Assembly: GCA_019232625.1 (NCBI GenBank)
Contig: JAFANP010000028.1
Coordinates: forward strand, 62,001-126,000
Direction of reading: 5' to 3'
DNA: 64,000 nucleotides
DNA from: Alphaproteobacteria bacterium
GTDB taxonomy: Bacteria; Pseudomonadota; Alphaproteobacteria; Sphingomonadales; Sphingomonadaceae
The notes beneath the pieces are model-generated. The model did not search any database and was not told the origin of the DNA. It saw nothing but the letters and a program-made list of their open reading frames with translations. Shown here one piece after another: positions 36,268 to 45,268 of this stretch (positions within the stretch are counted from its first letter, which is position 1; every line of letters starts with the position of its first letter). A program made the translations under genes and the position numbers.

Positions 36268-36299
36268 CCCTCCCTCTCCCCCGAAGGGGAGAGGGGAGG
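36268..36299. repeat. CCTCCCTCTCCCC/GGGGAGAGGGGAGG hairpin upstream of DUF559 sequence 2
   Basis: A stem of about 13 bp with loop CGAA lies between the radical SAM stop and the DUF559 start. It marks the outer border of the second DUF559 unit. Confidence 0.75.
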
Positions 36300-37541
36300 T
36301 CACGCGAACAATTCCAGCTGCTCCGTCTTCAGCTTGAGCCAGTCGCCGAGCGCCGCCCGCTCGGTGAGCAAGGTCGGCCGCCAGCCCTCGGCTTCGATGA
36401 ACGGGCGGACCTTGGCGATGGAGGCGGTGAGGCGGGCGACGTCTTCCAGGCGGAGGCGGCGCCAGCGGCGGCTGGCGAGGAGCTTGTCCACCGCCTTGAC
36501 GCCGAGCCCGGGGACCCGGAGCAGCGCCTCGCGGGGGGCGCGGTTGACATCGACCGGGAATCGGTCGCGGAACTTGAGTGCCCAGGCGAGCTTCGGGTCG
36601 ATGTCGAGCGGCAGCATGCCGGAAGGCTCGGCCGCGTCGGTCACGTCGGCGGGCGAGAAGCCGTAGAAGCGCATCAGCCAGTCCGACTGGTACAGGCGAT
36701 GCTCGCGCATCAGCGGCGGCCGGCGCAGCGGCAGAACCGCGGAGGCGTCCGGGATCGGCGAGAAAGCGGAATAATAGACGCGGCGAAGGCGGAAGCGGTC
36801 GTAGAGGCCGCTCGCCCGCCGGACGATGTCGGCGTCGCTCGCCGCGTCGGCGCCGACGATCATCTGGGTGGACTGGCCCGCGGGCGCGAAGGCCGGCGCC
36901 GACTTGTAGCGCCGGCCGGCGTCGGCCCGGTCGTCGATCGCGGTCCGCACGTCCTTCATCGCCGCCTCGATGCGCGCGCCGTCCTTTTCCGGGGCGAGGC
37001 GGGTGAGGCCCGCCTCGGTCGGCAGCTCGACGTTGATCGAGACTCGGTCGGCATGGACGCCGGCGAGGCGGACGAGCTCGGGATCCGCATCGGGGATCGT
37101 CTTCAAATGGATGTAGCCGCGGAAATGATGATCCTCGCGGAGCGAGCGCGCGACCTCGACGATCTGCTCCATCGTATAATCCGAGGAGCGGATGATGCCG
37201 GAGGAAAGGAACAGCCCCTCGATGTAGTTGCGCTTGTAGAAGGCGAGGGTGAGTCGGACGACCTCCTCAGCGGTGAAGCGGGCGCGGCGGACGTTCGAGC
37301 TCTTGCGGTTGATGCAATAGGCGCAGTCGAAGATGCAGCTGTTTGTCAGCAAAATCTTCAGGAGCGAGATGCAGCGGCCGTCCGGCGCATAGGCATGGCA
37401 GATGCCCATCCCCTCGGTCGAGCCGATGCCCTTCCCGCTTCGGCTGTCGCGCTTCGACGTGCCCGAAGACGCGCAGGACGCGTCATATTTGGCCGCGTCG
37501 GCGAGGATGGCGAGCTTTTCCTGGAGATCGAGCTGCGGCAT
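36300..37541 (-). CDS. putative DNA modification/repair radical SAM protein
   Basis: Encodes 413 residues. Radical SAM motif CxxxCxxC at C69, C73 and C76 (SCIFDCAYCINR), an N-terminal AILADAAKYDASCASSGTS typical of this family, and a C-terminal helix-hairpin-helix DNA-binding region (LLRVPGLGVKAVDKLLASRRWRRL). Families of this protein and UdgX/DUF4130 are found side by side in many genomes, as here, so a joint DNA repair function is expected. The chemistry is not established. Confidence 0.92.
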   Translation of the reverse strand: MPQLDLQEKLAILADAAKYDASCASSGTSKRDSRSGKGIGSTEGMGICHAYAPDGRCISLLKILLTNSCIFDCAYCINRKSSNVRRARFTAEEVVRLTLAFYKRNYIEGLFLSSGIIRSSDYTMEQIVEVARSLREDHHFRGYIHLKTIPDADPELVRLAGVHADRVSINVELPTEAGLTRLAPEKDGARIEAAMKDVRTAIDDRADAGRRYKSAPAFAPAGQSTQMIVGADAASDADIVRRASGLYDRFRLRRVYYSAFSPIPDASAVLPLRRPPLMREHRLYQSDWLMRFYGFSPADVTDAAEPSGMLPLDIDPKLAWALKFRDRFPVDVNRAPREALLRVPGLGVKAVDKLLASRRWRRLRLEDVARLTASIAKVRPFIEAEGWRPTLLTERAALGDWLKLKTEQLELFA

Positions 37542-37609
37542 GTGTTCGAGATATGTTCCGCGGGCGCCTTTGTCCAGCGGAAGCGGCGGGCAAACCTGCC
37601 TTCAGACCG

Positions 37610-38176
37610 TCAGCCGCCGCTCCACTGGGGCATGTCGGCGATGGGCATGGAAAGGGCGTTGTTCGTTTCGTCCAGCTCCACGACGCAGCCATGCTCCGGC
37701 GTGCAGGGATTCTTTTCCGGGTTCGGGACGGGCGGCAAAGCCGAGCCCCAGGCGGTGCCGGAGGCGACATAGCCGTCCACCTCGGCCGACACCGTCTCCC
37801 AGTCCGCGAGCGTCGGCGCCGGCTTGCCCGGATAGGAGGATTCGCTGCGATCGACGAACGCGGCGAAGGTGACCCAACGGGATTCTCCCGCCGCGAGCGG
37901 CGGCACGACGGCGTCCATCGCGTAGCCGTGGCGAGACCGGAAGGATGCCGAGGCTTCGACGCGCGCCCAGGCGGTCGAAGGACCGGTGCCCTGGTTGAGG
38001 ACGAGGACGTGGACCGCTCCGGGGGCTTCCTTGCGCATCTCCTTGATGACGAGGTCGGGCTTGAGGTTGGCGGCGAGCGCCTCGCCGGCGGGGCGCGCCG
38101 CGGGCGGGATGCGGCGGATCATCACCGGCGCCGAGGCGGGAGGGGCGGCGAGGGCGAGGAGGAGGATGGAGAGCAT
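37610..38176 (-). CDS. hypothetical secreted protein, CARDB-like
   Basis: Encodes 188 residues. Short signal peptide (MLSILLLALAAPPASA), then a beta-rich domain with LKPDLVIKEMR...VHVLVLNQGTGPS..., which is how CARDB-type adhesion modules begin, and a C-terminal Cys pair (NPCTPEHGCVVELDETNNALS). LDETNN-type ends are also typical of CARDB repeats. No enzymatic motif. Confidence 0.7.
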   Translation of the reverse strand: MLSILLLALAAPPASAPVMIRRIPPAARPAGEALAANLKPDLVIKEMRKEAPGAVHVLVLNQGTGPSTAWARVEASASFRSRHGYAMDAVVPPLAAGESRWVTFAAFVDRSESSYPGKPAPTLADWETVSAEVDGYVASGTAWGSALPPVPNPEKNPCTPEHGCVVELDETNNALSMPIADMPQWSGG

Positions 38177-38224
38177 GAAGCCGACTCCCTTCGCGTCTTT
38201 CCATACGCCCCGCCCGGGCCTGCC

Positions 38225-39940
38225 TCAATGCTCCGCCGCCCGCGCCGCGCCGATGCCGGTCTCCGAGCGCACCCGCTGGTCGGCATAGCCTTCGCGGTCG
38301 ATCGCGGCGCGGGGGCTGCGATCGAGGCGGGAGACGGCCCAGATCACCAGGAAGGCGAGCGGCATGGAGAAGAGGGTGGGCGAGGAGAAAGGATAGAGGG
38401 CCGTCTCGTGGCCGAGGATGGTCACCCAGATGGCGGGGGAAAGGATGGTGAGGAGCAGAGCGAGGAGCACGCCGGCCGTCCCGCCCGCCACGACGCCGCG
38501 GGTGGTGCAGTCCTTCCAGAGCAGGGAGAGGATCAGCACCGGGAAGTTGCCCGAGGCGGCCAGCGCGAAGGCGAGGCTGACCATGAAGGCGACGTTCTGC
38601 TTTTCGAACAGGATGCCGAGCAGGATCGCGACCAAAGCGAGGAGGACGACGGTGACGCGCGAGACGCGCAGCTCGTCCCTCGCCTGCGCCCGGCCGCGTC
38701 GCAGGACGGTGGCGTAGAGATCGTGGCTGACCGCCGAGGCGCCGGACAGAGTGAGCCCGGCGACGACGGCGAGGATCGTCGCGAACGCGACCGCCGAGAC
38801 GAAGCCGAGGAAGAGGTTGCCGCCGATCGCGTCGGCGAGGTGGACCGCGGCCATGTTTCCGCCGCCCCTCAGCGCTCCGGCGGGATCGAGGAAGGCCGGG
38901 TCGGTGGCGACGAGGACGATCGCGCCGAAGCCGATGACGAAGGTCAGGATGTAGAAATAGCCGATCCAGCCCGTCGCCCACAGCACCGAGGTGCGCGCCT
39001 GCCGGGCGTCGGGCACGGTGAAGAAGCGCATCAATATGTGCGGAAGGCCGGCGGTGCCGAACATCAGGGCCATGCCGAAGGACAGAGCGGAGACCGGATC
39101 CTTGATGAAGTTGCCGGGGCCCATGATCGAGGCGCCCTTGGCGGCCGCCTCGGAGGCGCCCGCGCCGGCGGCGGAGGCGAGGCCGGTCTTCACCCGCACC
39201 GCGGCGGCGAACAGGGCCTCGGGCGAGAAGCCGAAGCGCCAGAGGACGGCGAGCGCCATGAAGGTCGCGCAGCCGAGAAGCAGCACCGCCTTGACGATCT
39301 GCACCCAGGTGGTGGCGATCATCCCTCCGAACAGGACGTAGAGGGTCATCAGCAGGCCGACGATCACGACGGCATAGGGGTAGGGAAGGCCGAACAGCAA
39401 TTTGATGAGCTGCCCGGCGCCCACTATCTGCGCGATCAGGTAGAAGAGGACGACGGAGAGGGTGCTGAGCGCCGCGAAGCTGCGCACCGGCGGCTGGGCG
39501 AAGCGGAAGGAGGCGACGTCGGCGAAGGTGTAGCGCCCCAGGTTGCGCAGCCGCTCCGCCATCAGGAAGAGAATGATCGGCCAGCCGACGAGGAAGCCGA
39601 TCGAGTAGACGAGGCCGTCATAGCCGTCGGCGAAGATCTGCGCCGAGATGCCGAGGAACGAGGCGGCGGACATATAGTCGCCGGCGATGGCGAGGCCGTT
39701 CTGGAAGCCGGTGATGCCGCCGCCCGCGGTATAAAAATCGGCGCGGCTGCGGGTGCGCTTCGCCGCCCAGCGGGTGATGCCGAGGGTGAGGAGGACGAAG
39801 GCGGCGAACATCAGGATCGCCGGCCAGTTGGTCGCCTGACGCTGCGCCTCGCCGCCGAGAGAGTCGGCGGCGGCGGGCGAGGCGGCGAAAAAGGCGAGGG
39901 CGGCGGCGGGGACGGCGGCGGCCGGGACGGGCCGAGTCAT
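38225..39940 (-). CDS. actP: cation/acetate symporter ActP
   Basis: Encodes 571 residues, a sodium:solute symporter with 13-14 membrane helices and a cleavable N-terminal signal. Family features: [46 protein letters not shown] in pieces, [46 protein letters not shown]. Takes up acetate and other short-chain acids. The ATG overlaps the DUF485 stop (ATGA), the usual yjcH-actP pairing. Confidence 0.94.
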   Translation of the reverse strand: MTRPVPAAAVPAAALAFFAASPAAADSLGGEAQRQATNWPAILMFAAFVLLTLGITRWAAKRTRSRADFYTAGGGITGFQNGLAIAGDYMSAASFLGISAQIFADGYDGLVYSIGFLVGWPIILFLMAERLRNLGRYTFADVASFRFAQPPVRSFAALSTLSVVLFYLIAQIVGAGQLIKLLFGLPYPYAVVIVGLLMTLYVLFGGMIATTWVQIVKAVLLLGCATFMALAVLWRFGFSPEALFAAAVRVKTGLASAAGAGASEAAAKGASIMGPGNFIKDPVSALSFGMALMFGTAGLPHILMRFFTVPDARQARTSVLWATGWIGYFYILTFVIGFGAIVLVATDPAFLDPAGALRGGGNMAAVHLADAIGGNLFLGFVSAVAFATILAVVAGLTLSGASAVSHDLYATVLRRGRAQARDELRVSRVTVVLLALVAILLGILFEKQNVAFMVSLAFALAASGNFPVLILSLLWKDCTTRGVVAGGTAGVLLALLLTILSPAIWVTILGHETALYPFSSPTLFSMPLAFLVIWAVSRLDRSPRAAIDREGYADQRVRSETGIGAARAAEH

Positions 39941-40245
39941 TCCCCCGCCTCGGCGCGCAGCGCGGCGGTGACGGCGTCGTAGTCGCGGTTGGCGCGGCGC
40001 ACGTAGAGGCCGGTCAGCGCCACCGCGAGGAGGATGATGCCGACGCCGAGCGGGATGCCGAGCGAGGTCACGCCGTGCCCGATCGGCCGGGCGAGCAGGG
40101 GCTTGTCGAACGCGATGAGGAGGACGTAGCCGAAATAGGCGGCGAGCATGACGAGCGTCAGCCCTGCCGCGAAGCGGCCGCGGCGGCGCACCAGCGCCCG
40201 GTAGCGCGGATCCTGCGCGGCGCGCGCGAGACGCTCGTCCCTCAT
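39937..40245 (-). CDS. DUF485 membrane protein (YjcH-like)
   Basis: Encodes 102 residues with two membrane helices (about 27-47 and 61-82) and the family start [28 protein letters not shown]-type ribosome site (AGGAGGAAATTAAAA) before the ATG. First gene of the actP operon; probably an accessory subunit of the symporter. Confidence 0.92.
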   Translation of the reverse strand: MRDERLARAAQDPRYRALVRRRGRFAAGLTLVMLAAYFGYVLLIAFDKPLLARPIGHGVTSLGIPLGVGIILLAVALTGLYVRRANRDYDAVTAALRAEAGE

Positions 40246-40381
40246 TTTTAATTTCCTCCTGCCCGGTCCGCGCCAGCATGGCGCGCGGCGGCGGCAGGGA
40301 CAAGGTGGCTGGAGCGAGGCCGGCGGAAGGTCCGAAGTTCACGAAAGTCACGCGAGTCGCCGGAGAAAATCCTTTGCCGGG

Positions 40382-40888
40382 TCAGTAGGCGTCCGGGTCC
40401 CGGCCCGGATGGAGCGCATCGAGCAGGCGGCGATATTCGGCGAGCTCCTCCTCATAGGGGATCGCCGGCGGCTCCGGCATCGCCCTCATGGCCGCCATGA
40501 GCAGGCGGTTGTCGTGGCGCACCTCGACGCCGACCTTGCGGCCGCGATAATAGATGCCGCGGACCTCGCCCAGGATAGCCCGCTCCGTGCCGATGTCGGA
40601 GGCCCGCGACTGGCCCCATCCCTGCGCCCTGTCCCACGCGGCGGCGAAGCTCGCCGCGCCGGAATGGCCGCGCAGCCGGTAGGCGCTCTCCCGGCTCTTG
40701 CCGACTCCGCGCGCCGCCGCTGCGACGCCGCCGAGAAGGGCGAGGCGGAGGATGAATCCCTGCTGTCGCGGCGTTGTCCAGCCGTCGCGCCGCGCCTTCA
40801 CCGGCACGGGGACGAAGGCGAGCTCGTGCAGCGGCAGATCCTCGAGGATCGCCGCGAGGCGAGGCGGGAGAAGGCGCGAATCGGCCAT
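40382..40888 (-). CDS. hypothetical protein with helix-turn-helix-like segment
   Basis: Encodes 168 residues, no signal or membrane segment. Residues 40-90 (TPRQQGFILRLALLGGVAAAARGVGKSRESAYRLRGHSGAASFAAAWDRA) look like the DNA-binding part of small terminase-type or MerR-like proteins: a helix, AAARGVGKSRESAYRLR, then a Trp-ending helix. The C-terminus contains a predicted strand pair (GIYYRGRKVGVEVRHDNRLLMAAMRA). I know this only as a lineage-specific uncharacterised type. Confidence 0.65.
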   Translation of the reverse strand: MADSRLLPPRLAAILEDLPLHELAFVPVPVKARRDGWTTPRQQGFILRLALLGGVAAAARGVGKSRESAYRLRGHSGAASFAAAWDRAQGWGQSRASDIGTERAILGEVRGIYYRGRKVGVEVRHDNRLLMAAMRAMPEPPAIPYEEELAEYRRLLDALHPGRDPDAY

Positions 40889-40980
40889 GCCGATAGCAGA
40901 GCATGAATAGGAAAGGATTTGGAAGTTCTTTTTCTGTTCTTCTTCGACCCCCAGGGCGCGCAGGCGCGTAGGATGGGAAT

Positions 40981-42375
40981 TCAGGTCAGCGGGTCGCTTG
41001 CGGGCGCCGTCTCCAGCCGCTTTCCCAGCACCAGCTTGAACAAGGCGAAGGCGACGAGGCCGAGTGCGGCGCTGGCGACGTGGATCAGCCAGAAGGTGGT
41101 GGTGGGCAGCGAGGAATAGAGGCCGCCGACCTTGCCGACGATCGCATTGGCGGCGAAGAAGGCGAGATAATAGAGGCCGATGACCGTCGCGTTGATCGCC
41201 TTGGGCGCGATCTTCGAGAAGAGCGCCAGGCTGATCGGCAGGATGTGGGCGAAGCCGATGCTGTTCAGGAGGTGGAAGAGGAGCGGCCAGGCGAGGCTGA
41301 TCTTCTCGCCCGGCGCCTGGAAGAAGGCGGCGGCGAACAGGCACAGGCCGCCGGCGACGGTGAAGACGCTGCCGATGATCATCTTGCCGAGCTCGTCCGG
41401 CTCCCAATGCCTCTTGCCCCGGAAGTTCCAGAAGGCGGCGACCGCGACCAGCATGGCGAAGGAGAGGGTCGCGTCGACGGTGATCAGCCAGCTGGTCGGC
41501 GCCTCGAAGCCGAGGAAGGTCTTGTTGAACTGCGCGTCGCCCCAGACGAGATAGGCGTTGAATATCTCCTGGTTGGTGAGGAGGGCGACGGCGAGCACCG
41601 GGATGAGGAGGATGAGGGCCGCGACCGCCGGATAGTCGGCGCGGTCGATCTTCGGCCGCGCGGCGCCCGGCGCCCTGGCGCGCACCTCGTCGGCGGGTAG
41701 CCAGCGGCGGCCCGACAGATAGAGGGCGAGGCCGAGCACCATCACCACCCCGGCGGTGCCGAAGCCCCAATGCCAGCCGACCTTCTCGCCGAGCGTTCCG
41801 GCGACGAGCGGGGCGACGATGACGCTGACGTTGATGAAGATGTAGAAGATCTGGAAGGCCATTGCGCGCCGGACGTCGCTCGGGCCGTAGAGGCCTCCGA
41901 CCTGGCTTGCGATATTGCCCTTGAAGCAGCCGACTCCGAGCACCAGGCAGAGCAAGGCGAGCAGGAAGCTCTGCTCGAACGCCATCAGGAAGTGGCCGAG
42001 CGACATCAGCACCCCGCCGACGATCATGGTTCGGCGGCGGCCGAGCAGGCGGTCGGCGAGGAGGCCGCCGAGGATCGGCGTGCCGTAGACCAGCGAGGTG
42101 TAGGTGCCGAAGACCGCCGAGGCGAGCGGCTGGCCCTGGAGGCCGCCGTAGACGTGGCTGCGCAGCCACTCGAAGCCGACGATGTTCTCGACGTGGCCGG
42201 GCAGCAGCAATTGCTTGACCATGTAGAGGACGAGCAGCGTCTGCATCGAATAATAAGAGAAACGCTCGCACGCCTCGGTGAAGCCGAGATAGCCCAGGCC
42301 CTTGGGGTGGCCGAGGAAGGCGCGGTCGCTCGGGTGGCTGGTGTCGAATTCGGGCGTGGCGTCGGCGACGGTCAT
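40981..42375 (-). CDS. POT/PTR-family proton-dependent oligopeptide transporter
   Basis: Encodes 464 residues, MFS fold with about 12-14 membrane helices. Substrate/proton motif region (FTEACERFSYYSMQTLLVLYM, an ExxERFxYY motif), GTYTSLVYGTPILGGLLADRLLGRRR and CFKGNIASQVGGLYG. Imports di/tripeptides with protons. Upstream in-frame codons come from a repeat region, so the ATG at 42375 is preferred. A GGGGACA repeat cluster lies behind it. Confidence 0.92.
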   Translation of the reverse strand: MTVADATPEFDTSHPSDRAFLGHPKGLGYLGFTEACERFSYYSMQTLLVLYMVKQLLLPGHVENIVGFEWLRSHVYGGLQGQPLASAVFGTYTSLVYGTPILGGLLADRLLGRRRTMIVGGVLMSLGHFLMAFEQSFLLALLCLVLGVGCFKGNIASQVGGLYGPSDVRRAMAFQIFYIFINVSVIVAPLVAGTLGEKVGWHWGFGTAGVVMVLGLALYLSGRRWLPADEVRARAPGAARPKIDRADYPAVAALILLIPVLAVALLTNQEIFNAYLVWGDAQFNKTFLGFEAPTSWLITVDATLSFAMLVAVAAFWNFRGKRHWEPDELGKMIIGSVFTVAGGLCLFAAAFFQAPGEKISLAWPLLFHLLNSIGFAHILPISLALFSKIAPKAINATVIGLYYLAFFAANAIVGKVGGLYSSLPTTTFWLIHVASAALGLVAFALFKLVLGKRLETAPASDPLT

Positions 42376-42430
42376 GGACGTACCTCTCGCGGGAAGCGCG
42401 GAGGCTAGCGGATCGTCACGGCGGCGCAAA

Positions 42431-42572
42431 TGGGGACAGCGCCAAATGGGGACCGCCAAATGGGGACAGTAACTATTTTCCCCACCTGCCGGTCGGGCTC
42501 GGACCGCCGGCCCGGAAAATAGTTACTGTCCCCATTCCCGCGCCACCGGTCCGGAAAATAGTTACTGTCCCC
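42431..42572. repeat. cluster of GGGGACA family I repeats
   Basis: Perfect 20-bp units at 42462-42481 (direct), 42514-42533 and 42553-42572 (inverted), plus partial starts TGGGGACAG at 42431 and TGGGGAC at 42447. Located between divergently transcribed transporter and peptidase-like genes, within their promoter region. Confidence 0.92.
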
Positions 42573-42623
42573 ATTCCCCCTAGCGCCGCTAGAGAGGAGC
42601 GAGGACGCTTGGGGAGACATGAG

Positions 42624-44378
42624 ATGCGCCTGTTCCTGCCGATCGCGGCCCTGCTCCTGGCCGGCGCCGCACCGGCCGCGGCGGCGCCCGCCGACGACCT
42701 TTCCGCGCTGATGGCGGACTATTACGCCTGGTCGCTGCGCGAGAGCCCGGTCTACGCGACGTCGCTCGGGGTCCGCGACTATGACGACCGGATCGACGAC
42801 CTCAGCCTCGCCGCGGCCGACCGCCGCGCCAGGGAGTCGGCGGCGTTCCTGGCGCGGCTCGAGACCATACCGGAGGCCGCGCTGACCGCCGCCGACCGCG
42901 CCAATCGCGGCATCCTCAAGCGCAGCCTCGAAGCGACGGTCGAGGCCAATCGCTACCCTCAGCGGGTGATGCTGTTCACCACCTATTACGGCTGGCACCA
43001 GGGCTTCGCCGGAATGGCGGACAACCTGCCCTTCCGCACCAAGGCGGATTACGAGAGCTATCTCGCCCGCATCGCGCAATATCCGCAGCAAAACGACACC
43101 GCGCTCGCCATCACCGCCCAGGCGGTGAAGGGCGGCTACGTGCTGCCCTGCTCGGTGCTCGGCAGCTACGAGAAGACCATATCCGGCGTCATCGCCGACG
43201 ACCCCGCCAAGTCGCGCTTCTACGAGCCCTTCGCCCGCCCGCGGCCCGAGGGGGTGAGCGAGGCGGAGTGGGCGGCGATGCAGGCCCGGGCCAAGCGCCT
43301 CGTCGCCGATGTGCTCAACCCCGCTTATGCCAAGCATCTCGCCTTCTTCCGCACCGGCTACCTGCCCCATTGCGCGAAGTCGGACAGCATCTCCGCCCAG
43401 CCGGGCGGGCGGGCCTATTACGCCTTCCGGGTGCGGCAGGAGACGACCACCGACCTCACGCCCGAGCGGATCCACGAGATCGGCCTCAGGGAGGCGGCGC
43501 GGATCCGCGGCGAGATGGACAAGGTGGCGAAGGCGGCGGGGTTCGCGACCCGCGAGGCGTTCATCCGCGAGCTCAAGACCGACCCGCGCTACTACGCGAA
43601 GACGCCGGAAGAGCTGATGGCGGCGGCGGCGCTCACCGCCAAGACGATCGACGGCAAGCTTCCGGCGCTGTTCGGCACGCTGCCGCGGCTCCCCTACGGC
43701 ATCCGTCCGATCCCGGCGGAGACGGCGGAGGGGACGACGACCGCCTATTACGGCGCCGGGGCGCCGGCGAGCGGCATCGCCGGCACCTTCTACGTCAACA
43801 CCTCGAAGCTCGACCAGCGGCCCTTGTGGGAGCTGCCGGCGCTGACCGCGCACGAGGCGGTGCCGGGCCATCACAACCAGATCGCGCTCCAGCAGGAGCT
43901 GTCGCTTCCGCCCTTCCGGCGCGACTTCTCCTCCTTCACCGCCTTCACCGAGGGCTGGGCGCTCTACGCCGAGAGCCTGGGCGAGGAGATGGGCCTCTAC
44001 GACACGCCGGCCAAGAAGATGGGCCAGCTTTCCTACCAGGCCTGGCGGGCGGCGCGGCTGGTGGTCGACACCGGCATCCATGCAAAGGGCTGGACGAAGG
44101 CGCAGGCGGTGGCCTTCATGCGCGAGAACACCGCGCTGACCGACGCCAATATCGACGCGGAGGTCAATCGCTACATCAGCTGGCCGGGGCAGGCGCTGGC
44201 CTACAAATTGGGCGAGCTGAAGATAAGGGAATTGCGGGCGCGCGCGCAGCGGGCGCTGGGGACGAGGTTCGACCTCAGGCGCTTCCACGACGCGGTGCTC
44301 GGCCAGGGCTCGGTGCCGCTCGACGTGCTCGACGCTCAGATCGCCGCCTGGATCGAGGCGGAAAAGGCGCGGCCGTAG
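42624..44378 (+). CDS. DUF885-family secreted metallopeptidase-like protein
   Basis: Encodes 584 residues. Signal peptide (about 1-20), all-helical DUF885 domain. The zinc-type motif HEAVPGHH and the downstream FTEGWALYAESLGEEMG supply His and Glu ligands as in M2/M32-like peptidases, with later NRYISWPGQALAYKLGELKIRELR. Presumably a periplasmic carboxypeptidase-like enzyme, plausible partner of the neighbouring peptide transporter. A TTG at 42609 in frame is possible but the ATG gives a cleaner signal peptide. Confidence 0.9.
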   Translation: MRLFLPIAALLLAGAAPAAAAPADDLSALMADYYAWSLRESPVYATSLGVRDYDDRIDDLSLAAADRRARESAAFLARLETIPEAALTAADRANRGILKRSLEATVEANRYPQRVMLFTTYYGWHQGFAGMADNLPFRTKADYESYLARIAQYPQQNDTALAITAQAVKGGYVLPCSVLGSYEKTISGVIADDPAKSRFYEPFARPRPEGVSEAEWAAMQARAKRLVADVLNPAYAKHLAFFRTGYLPHCAKSDSISAQPGGRAYYAFRVRQETTTDLTPERIHEIGLREAARIRGEMDKVAKAAGFATREAFIRELKTDPRYYAKTPEELMAAAALTAKTIDGKLPALFGTLPRLPYGIRPIPAETAEGTTTAYYGAGAPASGIAGTFYVNTSKLDQRPLWELPALTAHEAVPGHHNQIALQQELSLPPFRRDFSSFTAFTEGWALYAESLGEEMGLYDTPAKKMGQLSYQAWRAARLVVDTGIHAKGWTKAQAVAFMRENTALTDANIDAEVNRYISWPGQALAYKLGELKIRELRARAQRALGTRFDLRRFHDAVLGQGSVPLDVLDAQIAAWIEAEKARP

Positions 44379-44426
44379 CGCGCCTCGCTTCGCCCGCGGG
44401 CTTTTGGGAGCCTGTCCGGAGCGGCG

Positions 44427-44481
44427 GGGGGACACTCTGGTGACACTCTGGTGACAGTCACCGGACTGTCACCAGAGTGTC
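44427..44481. repeat. GGGGACA family II palindrome (GGGACACTCTGGTGACAGTC)
   Basis: GACACTCTGGTGACAGTC at 44442-44459 is perfectly complementary to 44464-44481 with loop ACCG. An extra direct half unit (GGGGGGACACTCTGG) precedes it from 44427. The strand ends in TGTCCC, as in family I. Confidence 0.9.
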
Positions 44482-44514
44482 CCTTCGAGCTGCCGTCCGG
44501 GTGAGGGAGAAGGG

Positions 44515-44534
44515 ATCCCGGCTTTCGCCGGGAT
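44515..44534. repeat. REP-like palindrome ATCCCGGCTTTCGCCGGGAT
   Basis: This 20-base palindrome is identical to the copy at 58339-58358. Related to the GTCATTCC/CCGGCGAAAGCCGG elements common in alphaproteobacteria. Confidence 0.8.
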
Positions 44535-44580
44535 GGCGGGGTGGGAGCGCCTGCCGGGGGCTGCCGATGCCTGCGGCACT

Positions 44581-44636
44581 GGGGACACTCTGGGGACAGT
44601 CTGGTGACTGTCACGTGACTGTCACCAGAGTGTCCC
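44581..44636. repeat. GGGGACA family II palindrome, imperfect copy
   Basis: GGGGACACTC followed by an imperfect hairpin: the left arm (from 44593) and the right arm ending at 44636 (TGTCCC) match over 22 bases with two mismatches. Same family as 44427-44481. Confidence 0.85.
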
Positions 44637-44717
44637 TCGGGAGAGGGAAAGGGATCGCGGCTTTCGTGGGGATGACGGTGGGGGGTGGCGGCCTTGGCTT
44701 GGCGGGAAGCGGGTCGG

Positions 44718-45083
44718 CTAGCGGGCGCGGGCGCGTTCGCGGCGGGCGGTGCGCATCAATTGCTCCCAGCAGCCGGTGAAGCCGCCGGGGCCCACGGTCG
44801 AGCAGCTCTGGGTGCCGGTCCGGCCGACATATTCGAGGCTCTCGGCGCGCTGCGCCCAGCTTTGGCTGGCCGGGTCGTCGGCATTGCTCCTGAGCTCCTC
44901 GGGGATGCGGTAGCGCTCCTGGTTCGGCCGGCGCGCGCAGACGACGATCTCCGTCTCGCTGACCGGGCAGGGATCGTTGCCGTAGACGGTGATCCGGGTG
45001 ATGCGCTCGCGCGGCGCCGCCTGCGCCGCGGCGGAGACGGCGAGCAGGGCCGCGGCGAGGACGGGAAGGAAAGCAGCTTTCAT
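44718..45083 (-). CDS. hypothetical secreted protein, paralogue of the adjacent gene
   Basis: Encodes 121 residues. Signal peptide (1-22), then ITRITVYGNDPCPVSETEIVVCARRPNQERYRIPEELR, a middle SLEYVGRTGTQSCSTVGPGGFTGCWEQLMRTAR. Four Cys probably form two disulfides. The upstream gene encodes the same layout. Family unknown; it lies downstream of dsbB and may need disulfide formation. Confidence 0.75.
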   Translation of the reverse strand: MKAAFLPVLAAALLAVSAAAQAAPRERITRITVYGNDPCPVSETEIVVCARRPNQERYRIPEELRSNADDPASQSWAQRAESLEYVGRTGTQSCSTVGPGGFTGCWEQLMRTARRERARAR

Positions 45084-45187
45084 GACGGGCTCCTCGCCCT
45101 CATCAAGCCGCGGGACGGCTGATCGTTCCCGGCCGGGGAGCGACGGAAAGGCGAGGGGACACCTGCTCTCGGAGGAGGGGGAGGAAT

Positions 45188-45247
45188 GGGGACACGTGCT
45201 TTTTCGAGAAAAAGTACGTGTCCCCGAGCGTGAAAGTACGTGTCCCC
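45188..45247. repeat. GGGGACA family III repeats (GGGGACACGTGCTTTTT)
   Basis: GGGGACACGTGCTTTTT-CGAG-AAAAAGTACGTGTCCCC at 45188-45225 is a 17-bp inverted repeat with one mismatch; a further half unit GAAAGTACGTGTCCCC is at 45232-45247. A diverged half unit is at 63408-63424. Confidence 0.9.
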
Positions 45248-45268
45248 GGGTGTCTTGTCCTTCCCCTC

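Larger units (their letters stand above)
44379..44717. other. 339-base repeat-filled gap between convergent genes
   Basis: No gene is supported here. The stretch holds two palindromic repeats of the GGGACACTCTGG family and a CCCGGC-TTTC-GCCGGG palindrome (listed separately). Confidence 0.7.

Noticed and set aside
37343-39982. 879-codon open frame opposite ActP
   Set aside because: Charged low-complexity translation, antisense to a clear transporter; no ribosome site.
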